A stretch of 48,658 bases of DNA. Origin: Terriglobia bacterium. GTDB lineage: Bacteria; Acidobacteriota; Terriglobia; JAJPHL01. Both the position numbers and the translations under genes were made by a program. Positions 26,272-34,416 of the stretch are shown in pieces. The stretch lies in the NCBI GenBank assembly GCA_021325275.1, contig JAJPHL010000053.1, positions 1 through 48,658 of the forward strand. Reading direction: 5' to 3'. The notes below the pieces were generated by a model. That model was given only the letters and a program-made list of their open reading frames with translations. It made no database searches and was not told where the DNA came from. Within the stretch, counting starts at the first letter, position 1. Every line of letters begins with the position of its first letter.

Positions 26272-27663
26272 TTAGTGCGCGCCTCGCAACAAGCTCCAGC
26301 TAAAGTCGGCTTGATCGGCGCGATAGTGGCAACTCATGCAACTATTGCCGCCCGCGCCTTGGGCATCGTTCCGCGACTGAAAATATGTCTCGGCCGACAC
26401 GTTGGTGACGCCATTGGCCGGGAACGCGGCTCCACAGTCCTTCGGATAGATGCCTTGGTTCTCGAAAGTCTTGAACGCTGTTGGATTCGAGGGCCATTGC
26501 GTAAAGATCAATTGGTAATATCGCCAGACCGTGCCGCCGACTGCCTTTTGGAACGTTCCATTCAAGGTCGCCGTCGATGCTGGAATGGGATTGTAGCGCG
26601 TCACCTGCACGGGTTTTCTCTGATTGGCAGGCAACAGCGGCGGAACCGGCGCAGCCGGCCGGCCGGCCCATCCACCGATCGTCGCGGGCTGGTTGGTTCC
26701 GTTGTTGAGCGAGATCGGCGTGCCCGCGGGAGCGCCCGTTCCCAGTTGCACGTTATCCACTTGTTCGAAGGTGGACCAAATCCATTCCGGAAAGTCCTTG
26801 AGCTTTTGGACCACGTGCATTCCGATCAATCCCATCGGAACGGTCGAGCACGTCTTGCTGCTCGAGTCGTAAACCTGCGCTTGGGTCACGTAGTAACGGC
26901 AACTGGCGCCGAGCGGCGAGGTGGTGCAACCCGCGTCTTTGGAAGTCATGCGGCGCCATGCCGTCTTGAGCATGATCGAACCTTGCACCGATCCGCTGGC
27001 TGGGTAATTGGTGGAGCGCGTGGGCATGGTCAGCGGCTCTTTGGCGGCGAGGTTCTTCACCAAATACAACCAGGATGGAGGATTGGTGTCCGCGCCCCGT
27101 ATGAAATTGTACTGATCCTGGTTGAACAGGATGTCGAAATACACGTAGTTGTTGTTCTGGTCGATCAACGGAACGGAAAATGCTTCGTTGGGCGGACTCG
27201 TGATCAACTCACCGCCTTTGGCCGCCATCACCAGCAACGGCGACCCCACTCTGCTTCCTTGGCAGGGGTTGACGGGTAGTGTGTTGCTGTTCCAAGCGGG
27301 CGGCCGATTTGTTCCTTGACCAAATAGGTCGAAGGATTCCTTGTAGGTGGTCCAAACCAAGACGCTGCCATTAGCCGTTTTCTGAAAGACGCTGGGAGTT
27401 CCCGGCTGATTGGGCACGCCATTCTGTCCGGACACATTCGGCCAGTTCAAAGCGATGAACGATTCCCACGAGAAGTAGTCGAAGAACGGGCGCGCCTGGT
27501 CGGGCGTGGTTACGCCTTTCGGGATCACCACGGTCGCCGGCAGGTTGCCGCTCAATACCGGCGGGGGCGGCGCCGGGATCGTTTGAGCGGAAACCAGCCA
27601 CGCCAGAGAAGCGCCGCTGAAGGCGATTACCAGTAACATCCAAGCGAGATTTCGAGAGCGCAT
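26272..27663 (-). CDS. Exported single-CxxCH cytochrome-like protein, paralogue 1
   Basis: This is a 463-residue protein with a Sec signal peptide (MRSRNLAWMLLVIAFSG) and one heme-c motif CMSCH at 442-446, near the C-terminus. The rest lacks a usual cytochrome fold and shares an N-terminal FDYFSWESFIALNWP, a LKTAWRRMTSKDAG block and GLIGMHVVQKLKDFPEWIW with the protein at 46792. The start is set at 27663, not the Met 13 codons upstream, because it begins the signal peptide. It lies 22 nt downstream of the propeller lipoprotein and 30 nt upstream of the PQQ-repeat gene. Its likely role is a periplasmic redox protein; its partner could be the quinoprotein-like gene beside it. Confidence 0.85.
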   Translation of the reverse strand: MRSRNLAWMLLVIAFSGASLAWLVSAQTIPAPPPPVLSGNLPATVVIPKGVTTPDQARPFFDYFSWESFIALNWPNVSGQNGVPNQPGTPSVFQKTANGSVLVWTTYKESFDLFGQGTNRPPAWNSNTLPVNPCQGSRVGSPLLVMAAKGGELITSPPNEAFSVPLIDQNNNYVYFDILFNQDQYNFIRGADTNPPSWLYLVKNLAAKEPLTMPTRSTNYPASGSVQGSIMLKTAWRRMTSKDAGCTTSPLGASCRYYVTQAQVYDSSSKTCSTVPMGLIGMHVVQKLKDFPEWIWSTFEQVDNVQLGTGAPAGTPISLNNGTNQPATIGGWAGRPAAPVPPLLPANQRKPVQVTRYNPIPASTATLNGTFQKAVGGTVWRYYQLIFTQWPSNPTAFKTFENQGIYPKDCGAAFPANGVTNVSAETYFQSRNDAQGAGGNSCMSCHYRADQADFSWSLLRGAH

Positions 27664-27685
27664 CGCAGCCTCCGCAAATCGTTTG

Positions 27686-29278
27686 TTATGGCGCCGGCGC
27701 AACCAACAGTTTCGTGGCAGTTGGTTTCGACGGATCCAGACTCACCGTATAAATCATGTTTGAGGCACAGGAGTTCGCAGGAGCATACATCGTGTCAGCG
27801 GTCATCCCTCCGACGAGATAGCCGATCACTCCGGGGCCCGAGATATTGTCCAGCTTTAGGACTTCGTTGCTGTAATGCGGAACCGCGCCGGCGCGAATGA
27901 ATCTGGTTTCCGCGCCGAGATATTGCGCCGGTTTGCCGGCACACTGCGGCGCTTGCGCCGGGCTCGGCGGAAAACTCTGCTGGAGATGCAAGTATTGATT
28001 CGTAGCCGGCGTGCCGCTCGAATAATTGTTCTTCAACGTAGAGACACTGTTGATGAACGGCAATCCATCAATGGGCGGATTAATGTTCAAATTCGCCGGA
28101 TCGTGATGCAACGCGCCGTCCTTCCAGTAATACTGGCTGATGCCTCCGAAGAACGTCGAGTACATCGCTTTGGCCTTGGCACTGTAAGCGGGAATCACGG
28201 CGCATTCGTATTGACTCAGCAACTGCGTGGCCGTCTTATCGACGCTGAGATTCACAAACGCCGGCGCTGCCGCTGCGTCAATGTACACGGGATTGACGAA
28301 GCCATCAAACCTGCCGGCCACAAACACGCCGCCATACGCCACGATGCGCTCGTTCCCCGCGGCATCGATCGCGCCTTCCACGGGAAGATCCCGTCGATGG
28401 TACGGATCGAGCGAAGGATCAACGCCGTAAGGATGATTCGGCACCATCGCGTTCATCGTCGCCGTCAATTTCACCGAAGTGCCGGCACGCGTGGCCGACA
28501 TCTCCCACACCCGGACGCTGCTCGAATACGTCTGGGTCATGGTGCCGCCGCCCGCCGTGTACAAGCCGTTCATGGTGTGACCCAAGATCAGCAGCATCTT
28601 GTTGTTGAACACCTTCAAGGCCCCGCCGGTGATTTGCAAGTTGGGATCGTCAAACGTGGCGATATTCGCAGCGGCGAATGACGCATCCAACGGCTTGCCG
28701 CTTTTCACCGCGGAAACCAGCGCGCCGAAATCGATCGCCATCGCCGTGGGGATTGTGTAGATCGGCGTCAGGCCCGGATTGCTCGCGTTCTGTTTGTTGA
28801 CGAGTCCGTAGCCGCCCACGATGTACAACCAGCCGTTGGACAATGCAAACTCAGCATTGGAGGAAGTGAGCTGATTGGCGATTTTTTGCGGCAGCCCATC
28901 GACGCTCACGCTGCCCAGCAGTTTCTTGTTGGCCAAATCAACCAAGTACACTTTGTGATTCCGCGCGTCGGCAGGAAACGACGGCGCCGATCCCGTCGTT
29001 CGAACCGTCGGGAAGCCGTGCATGCCGTTGGTTCTTCCCGCGAGGATGATGAGTTGGTGTTCGTCACCCGCATAGACGGAAGAATGCAAACCCGGCAAGC
29101 CGTCAATCGAGAAACCTGCCAGTTCCAAAGAGTACGGAACGTCCGCAGGCGGTGTCTGCGCCTGAGGGGTCGGGGCGGTTGCTGAGTCCGGACCGCAAGA
29201 GATCGCCAACGAAAAGAACAGCGCTGCGATCAGGCCGAGCCATCCATTCCCGCGGATTGAAATATTCATCAGTCGCAT
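27686..29278 (-). CDS. Lipoprotein with Kelch-like propeller
   Basis: This is a 530-residue protein with a lipoprotein signal ending LAISC (Cys 28). The body has propeller-like blades, including HKVYLVDLANKKLLGSVSV, NGWLYIVGGYG, KMLLILGHTMNG and ERIVAYGGVFVAGRFDG, of Kelch or galactose-oxidase-like type. No catalytic residues can be assigned. AGAGG stands 6 nt before the ATG. It is the third gene of the operon, tightly spaced (10 nt from the VioB-like gene, 22 nt to the cytochrome-like gene). It is probably anchored in a membrane facing the periplasm or outside. Confidence 0.78.
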   Translation of the reverse strand: MRLMNISIRGNGWLGLIAALFFSLAISCGPDSATAPTPQAQTPPADVPYSLELAGFSIDGLPGLHSSVYAGDEHQLIILAGRTNGMHGFPTVRTTGSAPSFPADARNHKVYLVDLANKKLLGSVSVDGLPQKIANQLTSSNAEFALSNGWLYIVGGYGLVNKQNASNPGLTPIYTIPTAMAIDFGALVSAVKSGKPLDASFAAANIATFDDPNLQITGGALKVFNNKMLLILGHTMNGLYTAGGGTMTQTYSSSVRVWEMSATRAGTSVKLTATMNAMVPNHPYGVDPSLDPYHRRDLPVEGAIDAAGNERIVAYGGVFVAGRFDGFVNPVYIDAAAAPAFVNLSVDKTATQLLSQYECAVIPAYSAKAKAMYSTFFGGISQYYWKDGALHHDPANLNINPPIDGLPFINSVSTLKNNYSSGTPATNQYLHLQQSFPPSPAQAPQCAGKPAQYLGAETRFIRAGAVPHYSNEVLKLDNISGPGVIGYLVGGMTADTMYAPANSCASNMIYTVSLDPSKPTATKLLVAPAP

Positions 29279-29288
29279 TTTTTACCTC

Positions 29289-31172
29289 TCAAGAATTCCC
29301 TGAAGGTTGCTGGGCCCATTGCGTCATGAAGTCGGCAACCATTTTCACTTTGGCCGGCGACAAATCGCGCGTCACAGGCATGTACGCCGGGTCGTCGACC
29401 GGCAGGTTCATTCGCGCCGCGATTCCCAATGAACTTCCTTTCGCGGTAGCTCGATCGCCGATATCGAGCTTCTCCCTCATGCCGGGATAGAGGCGCGAAT
29501 AACCGCCCAAAATCGGCAAAATGTCCTTGTGCCAATCCGGTTTGTCCGGCGGCGTAAATGCTTGCCACACCAACACCGACACAGGAGCATCGAGTGGCGC
29601 GCCAGCCAACGGCGGGTCCGGCGGAGGAATCTCATTGGGCGGAATGTGGGGACGATCGACGACGTAATCTCCATAGCTGATCGAAGGATCGTTCGCCGCC
29701 GGCAGAAAAAAGAACATTTGGCTGTCCAATGGGATTCGCGCTCGTTGCAACTCCAGACGATTTTTCAAGGCGCGGATCTCGAGACGCGTTCGCCCGCGCG
29801 TGTTAGTCGCGCCGGTGTATGACGCCGTCACAATGCCCGGCGCAAGAACCGCTTTGGTCGAATCGTTTGGTCCTGAATACTGCCAGGTCCAGGCGTTGAG
29901 TCCCGGAATCTGGTATCCCGGCGATGGGTTTCCGCGCTGCGTCACCAGAACATCGACGTTGACATTCAATTTGTCGATCTCCGCGCGAGCAACCACGGAC
30001 TCGAACTGAATCCAAATGCCGAACGACGCTTCCCGCACCACCACTTCGCCGTTCGCCTGCAAGGCCAAAGCGCCCGTCGCCGCTAAAGCCGCATCGCCAG
30101 TGGCAAGCGGAATCGTAAACACGCCGGAGTTCGTCAGCAAGATGCAATTCTTGGCGTCGGACTCGTATTGGTATTGATACGGAGCGAACGACACCTTGCC
30201 GTTGCTGAAAGGACGAAAGCTGCCCGTACCATCGACAACTCCAACCGTGACACTATCCACGATCGTTACTCCGCTGATCGCGGGATCGCCATCGGTCCGC
30301 CAGGATTGCACGGCCACCGGAGTCGCCATTCCCAGGTCGATGTTCAGAAACGCCTGCGAACCAACCTTTGATGTCGCGGCGTACGCGGCACTCCATCCCA
30401 GCCCTCGAAGTTGTTGTAAGCGCCGGCCGAAAATCGTTTGTGGACCCTCGCCCGCTCTCACCGGACCCAGCGTGCCGTAGACGCGGCCATAAAGATATCG
30501 CCGTCCGGCGATGGAGGCCTCTGTTCCGTTCCGGCTCCAGCACAAGTCCATGGTCATTTCCACGGCGACCGACGTTCCGCACGCTTGCATGAACTGCTGA
30601 AGCAGCGGAGATCCCGAGTCCGCAACTGGCCACTGCACATTCTCGATGACGCCGAGCAGGATGCCGGCTTGCTGGTACGGATGGATCTCTCCTTTCTGCG
30701 TCTGGTTCAGCGCGAAGCGGTCGTAACTCATCTCCCGCACCTGCGGCACCGACATTTCGCCGCCGAATGTCGCGCCGCCCGGCAGCGCCACTTGCAACTG
30801 CATGCCGTAGAACTCGGTGCGATCGTCCCAATCGGGATCGAGATTCACCATCTTTGGAATATCGAAGGTGCCGTCTTTTCCGTTCGGGATCGGCGTGAAC
30901 GGCGAAGGCGTGTTGAACTCCGCGCCAATGAGCGCATCGCCGGTGTCGATCCATCGGCCTTGGTTGTCGACCGCGCCGCGAATCACGCAATCTTGAAAGT
31001 AAATTTGCCCTGAGCCTAAAGGAGCCCAACTCGCCACGTCGTAGATATACGCGCCGTTGCTATCGGTCAACTTCGTTTCGGGATCGAAATTGACCGTGGC
31101 GTTGTTGATGGTGTTCGGATAGTTATACAGCAATCCGGAAAAGTGCAGCCGCGGAAAATCCAAATAGCTCAT
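29289..31172 (-). CDS. VioB N-terminal-like protein, paralogue B (no ferritin domain)
   Basis: This 627-residue protein starts MSYLDFPRLHFSG...NTINN, the same opening as the violacein/indolocarbazole enzyme VioB (from memory, MSILDFPRIHFRG). The last ~80 residues carry DILPILGGYSRLYPGM and AYMPVTRDLSPAKVKMVAD; VioB has a matching YYMPSTRELSAPKA stretch at the end of its N-terminal half. VioB then continues into a ferritin-like catalytic domain, which is absent here. So this is the VioB accessory region as a complete protein. It has no signal peptide and no CxxCH. It follows paralogue A by 11 nt. The enzymatic role is unknown; a scaffold or substrate-binding role is possible. Confidence 0.8.
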   Translation of the reverse strand: MSYLDFPRLHFSGLLYNYPNTINNATVNFDPETKLTDSNGAYIYDVASWAPLGSGQIYFQDCVIRGAVDNQGRWIDTGDALIGAEFNTPSPFTPIPNGKDGTFDIPKMVNLDPDWDDRTEFYGMQLQVALPGGATFGGEMSVPQVREMSYDRFALNQTQKGEIHPYQQAGILLGVIENVQWPVADSGSPLLQQFMQACGTSVAVEMTMDLCWSRNGTEASIAGRRYLYGRVYGTLGPVRAGEGPQTIFGRRLQQLRGLGWSAAYAATSKVGSQAFLNIDLGMATPVAVQSWRTDGDPAISGVTIVDSVTVGVVDGTGSFRPFSNGKVSFAPYQYQYESDAKNCILLTNSGVFTIPLATGDAALAATGALALQANGEVVVREASFGIWIQFESVVARAEIDKLNVNVDVLVTQRGNPSPGYQIPGLNAWTWQYSGPNDSTKAVLAPGIVTASYTGATNTRGRTRLEIRALKNRLELQRARIPLDSQMFFFLPAANDPSISYGDYVVDRPHIPPNEIPPPDPPLAGAPLDAPVSVLVWQAFTPPDKPDWHKDILPILGGYSRLYPGMREKLDIGDRATAKGSSLGIAARMNLPVDDPAYMPVTRDLSPAKVKMVADFMTQWAQQPSGNS

Positions 31173-31183
31173 CGGATCTCTTT

Positions 31184-33061
31184 CTAACTGGCTGCCCAGT
31201 TGGCCATGAAGTCCACAACCATTTTCGTCTTGGCCGGCGAGAGATCGCGCGTCACCGGCATGAAGGATGGATCGCTAATGGGAAGCGCCATGCGTCCGGC
31301 GATCGCGCCGGCGTTGGCCTTGGCCACGGCTGGATCGCCCATATCCACCTTGGCCCGCATCCCCGGATAAAGCTTCGCGTACGACTGCATGATCGGCGCG
31401 ATGTCCGCGGCCCATGTGGGTTTCGCCGGAGGTGTGAAGGACTGCCACAACAGCACGGAAATCACTGGATTGCTATTGCCATCGGTGTAGCAAACCGTGG
31501 CGTCGGCAGGCGGCATGATGAAATACACTTGGCTGTCGAGATCGGCGCGCAGTTGCGACAATGTCATGCTTGGTATTGTCGAGGTTAGGACAGCGCTAGT
31601 CGTTCCGTCGCTGCCAGTCGTGGCCGGCTGAAAGCTAATCGCGAGATCATTGCTCGGCGTCGGGGCATTTGCCATCGTCCAATTTCCATGATCGAGCGTC
31701 CATTGGAAGAAAACGGTCTGCAGACCGGTGGGACTATATCCCCGGAGCGGAATTCCGCGCTTGGTGACTAGCATTGGGATGCTGACCTTGACGCCCGGAA
31801 GTTGCGCGCGCGCACTGGCCTGCGCAACCTGTATCCAAGTGCCGGAGGAAGCTTCCTCCATTACCAGAGAACCGTTAACTTCCACGGCCAACGCGCCGGA
31901 CTGCAAGGCCGCCGACTCCCCTGCGCCAAGCGGAATTTGAAATACACCGCAATTCGTCCAGACGTAACAGTTTTTCTCCATGGAGGTGATCAGCTTGTAG
32001 TAATTGGCAAACGAAACCGTTCCATTCTGCAAGGGTGAAAACTTCCCGGTGGAGTCGACCACGCCGACCTTGATTCCGCTTTCTACGAACGGCTTGCCAT
32101 TGACTTGCGGTGGAACATTCGGATCTTGTACAGCGAGCGGAATCGCCATGCCTAAATCGACGGACAGAGTTTCCTGCGTTCCGGCAGCGGATTGCCGCGC
32201 GTACGCGGCATTCCAAGGCGGCATGGCCGCCGCGGACGCAGCCGGCGCAGCCTGAGCCGCGGCGGCCAAGCTCTCGCGCAGATTCGTGATCGCGGAAGTA
32301 GCGGGCGTGGGCGCGCCGGTCTGCGCGCTCATACGGCGGCCGAGCAGTGTCTGGCCGGTTTCGCTCGCCAGCAGGGGTCCCATCGAACCGTGCACGCGTC
32401 CAAACAGAAACATCATGCCATTCTGATTCACGGTTGGATTATTCCAGTGCAAGTCCACAGTTAACGACACGGCAATCCCATTGCCACAAGCGTTCTTGAA
32501 ACTGGCCAGTAGCGGCGACGATATCGCTGAAGGCCAGTTCGGCCGCGCGATGGCGCCCATCAGCACGCCGACTGCATTGAAGCTGCCTCCCACGTTTGTT
32601 TTGGCTCGAGAGAATCCTAGTTCCCGAAGCTGCGGCACCGACATCAGACCACCGAATAATGAACTGTCCGGGAGCGTAACCTGCAACCGCAGACCATAAA
32701 CTTCAGAGCGGCTTTGCTGGTCGGGATCGAGGTCCACCAATTTGGCAAGATCGTACGTGCCGCCGCTTCCATTGGACACCGGAGTCTGCGGCGACGGCGT
32801 ATCCAGGGCCGCGCCAATTAAGGGGTCGCCGGAACCGATCCATCGACCTGCCGCATCGGCGGCGCCCAGGATTGTGCAGTTCTGGAAATACCACTGGGCT
32901 AAGCCCAGGGCGTACCAGCCAGCCACACTTCGGCTGTAGGTTCCATCCGGGTTTTCCACAGGCGCGTTGGGAACGTAGTTAGGTGTCTGGTTGTTGATGG
33001 TGCTCGGCCCGGCATAAAAAATTCCGCCGAAATGCAAACGCGGCAGATCGAGGTAGCTCAT
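31184..33061 (-). CDS. VioB N-terminal-like protein, paralogue A (no ferritin domain)
   Basis: This 625-residue first gene of the operon is clearly paralogous to the next gene: MSYLDLPRLHFGG start, GSGDPLIGAALDTPSP, LMSVPQLRELG, FGRVHGSMGP, SVDLGMAIPLAVQ, and the closing DIAPIMQSYAKLYPGM with SFMPVTRDLSPAKTKM. It resembles the N-terminal half of VioB, without the ferritin-like half that makes the imine dimer in that family. An Ala-rich insertion (about residues 255-280) is absent from paralogue B. GAGGAG lies 7 nt before the ATG. No signal peptide or metal motif is visible. Two divergent copies side by side suggest a hetero-oligomer. Confidence 0.8.
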   Translation of the reverse strand: MSYLDLPRLHFGGIFYAGPSTINNQTPNYVPNAPVENPDGTYSRSVAGWYALGLAQWYFQNCTILGAADAAGRWIGSGDPLIGAALDTPSPQTPVSNGSGGTYDLAKLVDLDPDQQSRSEVYGLRLQVTLPDSSLFGGLMSVPQLRELGFSRAKTNVGGSFNAVGVLMGAIARPNWPSAISSPLLASFKNACGNGIAVSLTVDLHWNNPTVNQNGMMFLFGRVHGSMGPLLASETGQTLLGRRMSAQTGAPTPATSAITNLRESLAAAAQAAPAASAAAMPPWNAAYARQSAAGTQETLSVDLGMAIPLAVQDPNVPPQVNGKPFVESGIKVGVVDSTGKFSPLQNGTVSFANYYKLITSMEKNCYVWTNCGVFQIPLGAGESAALQSGALAVEVNGSLVMEEASSGTWIQVAQASARAQLPGVKVSIPMLVTKRGIPLRGYSPTGLQTVFFQWTLDHGNWTMANAPTPSNDLAISFQPATTGSDGTTSAVLTSTIPSMTLSQLRADLDSQVYFIMPPADATVCYTDGNSNPVISVLLWQSFTPPAKPTWAADIAPIMQSYAKLYPGMRAKVDMGDPAVAKANAGAIAGRMALPISDPSFMPVTRDLSPAKTKMVVDFMANWAAS

Positions 33062-33102
33062 GGGAAAACTCCTCGTGAACAGGAATCTGGAAAACGCGTA
33101 CG

Positions 33103-33131
33103 ATGGTATGCCGTTTTGACGAGCTCTTCAA
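33103..33131 (-). promoter_or_regulatory. Promoter of the eight-gene operon
   Basis: TTGAAG (33131-33126), 17-bp spacer, TACCAT (33108-33103), placing the transcript start about 35 nt before the ATG at 33061. It lies in the 181-bp divergent region shared with the acetolactate decarboxylase gene. Confidence 0.55.
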
Positions 33132-33242
33132 GTTGATTATTCGTTAATTATGGCGACGTTGGCCTCCGGGATACTTGTATTTTCGCCGCGAGCAGCATAA
33201 ACTCGTCGCGCATATTAAGGAAGCGAAGGGGGATTTCTCGAT

Positions 33243-34370
33243 ATGAGCGCGACTCTGACCCAATACAATCCATTCGCGGCCGTACAACAGGGCTTCTACG
33301 ATGGCGTTACGACGATCGCCGAACTGAAGCGGGCCGGTGATTTTGGTCTCGGCACGATGGACTCGCTGGACGGCGAGATGGTCGCGGTCGATGGCGTTTT
33401 CTATCGCGTCGGCATCGATGGCGCCCTTTACCCGCAGCCCGACGACGCGCGTGTACCGTGGGCCATGGTAACTCCCTTCAAGGCGGCGGACAAACCCCGG
33501 CCGTTGACGCCAGGGCTTGACTATGCGGGCTTGCAGGCCCTGTTGGCTGGGATGACATCGCTGAACAACCTCTACGTGGTGTTTCGCGTCGAGGGTTTTG
33601 CGTCGACGGTGACCGCGCGCTCCGCGCCGCGCCAAACCAAACCTTTTCCACCGTTGGATTGTGTCGTCGAAACGCCTTACAACTTCAGCAACGTGGCCGT
33701 CACGGGCGTGGGTATCATAAGCCCGGCTTATGTCGGCGCCACGGATCCGATCGGCTGCCATGTTCATATGGCCACCGGCGACCGGAAACAGGGCGGCCAT
33801 CTCATCGACTGGACATTAACCGAGGGCACGCTGCAAGTCATGCCCATTCGAAATTTCGATTTGCGGCTTCCCGCCTCCAGTTTCGACAGCGCGCCGCCCG
33901 CGAATTGTTCGGTCGTCGGATCGTGGCAGATGATCGAAGCGTGGGACATTGGCGATGATCCAAACGATCCGACGAAAAAAACATATCCCTGGGGCAATCC
34001 TCCTTCCGGATATTGGGTGTACGACTCAAGCGGTCATTTTGGTCTGCAGATTTCCCTCAACCCGCCGCTGCCGATTCCCGACGGCAATGCCAATTGGCTC
34101 ACGCCCACCGCACCATGGGAAGCCCCTTGCAATCTCCTCCGCCAGAGTCTGACGCCCAACGTTTACTATGCGTATTTCGGAACCTATACGGTGGATTACA
34201 CGCCTTATGCCGGCGGGTCCGTCAAGGGCACCATCAACCAACAGGTCTTCACCGATGTGCTCCGTCAGTACACCGGCACGGCACAGCCGAGGCCATTCGA
34301 ACTGGTCGGTCAAGAAATGATCGTAGGAGACGGAGTCAACTACGTGCGACGTTTCAGACGTCTGAGCTAA
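33243..34370 (+). CDS. Acetolactate decarboxylase fused to a lipocalin-like domain
   Basis: This is a 375-residue protein. Residues 1-225 are an alpha-acetolactate decarboxylase: GTMDSLDGEMVAVDG with Glu45, RSAPRQTKPFPPL, and zinc ligands His173, His175 (GCHVHM) and His186 (GGHLIDW). The family makes acetoin from acetolactate. From about 228 the sequence is a Lipocalin_5-type domain with the G-x-W mark (VGSWQMIEAWD), YWVYDSSGHFGLQIS and FGTYTVDY, ending ELVGQEMIVGDGVNYVRRF. Ordinary decarboxylases stop near 240-260 residues. A purine-rich GGGGGA stands about 10 nt before the ATG. It is transcribed away from the VioB-like operon from a shared 181-bp region. There is no signal peptide. Confidence 0.88.
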   Translation: MSATLTQYNPFAAVQQGFYDGVTTIAELKRAGDFGLGTMDSLDGEMVAVDGVFYRVGIDGALYPQPDDARVPWAMVTPFKAADKPRPLTPGLDYAGLQALLAGMTSLNNLYVVFRVEGFASTVTARSAPRQTKPFPPLDCVVETPYNFSNVAVTGVGIISPAYVGATDPIGCHVHMATGDRKQGGHLIDWTLTEGTLQVMPIRNFDLRLPASSFDSAPPANCSVVGSWQMIEAWDIGDDPNDPTKKTYPWGNPPSGYWVYDSSGHFGLQISLNPPLPIPDGNANWLTPTAPWEAPCNLLRQSLTPNVYYAYFGTYTVDYTPYAGGSVKGTINQQVFTDVLRQYTGTAQPRPFELVGQEMIVGDGVNYVRRFRRLS

Positions 34371-34400
34371 GCCGCCGCGCGTTTCCATTGCGCGGCGGCT
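34370..34400. terminator. Bidirectional terminator hairpin
   Basis: An 11-bp perfect stem AGCCGCCGCGC/GCGCGGCGGCT with a 9-nt loop lies between the convergent decarboxylase and multicopper oxidase genes. There is no strong T-run on either side, so termination may be partly factor-dependent. Confidence 0.65.
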
Positions 34401-34416
34401 CTCGGCAAAACTAACA

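Noticed and set aside
26116-27279. 387-residue plus-strand frame opposite the cytochrome-like and PQQ-repeat genes
   Set aside because: Antisense shadow spanning two real genes and their intergenic gap.
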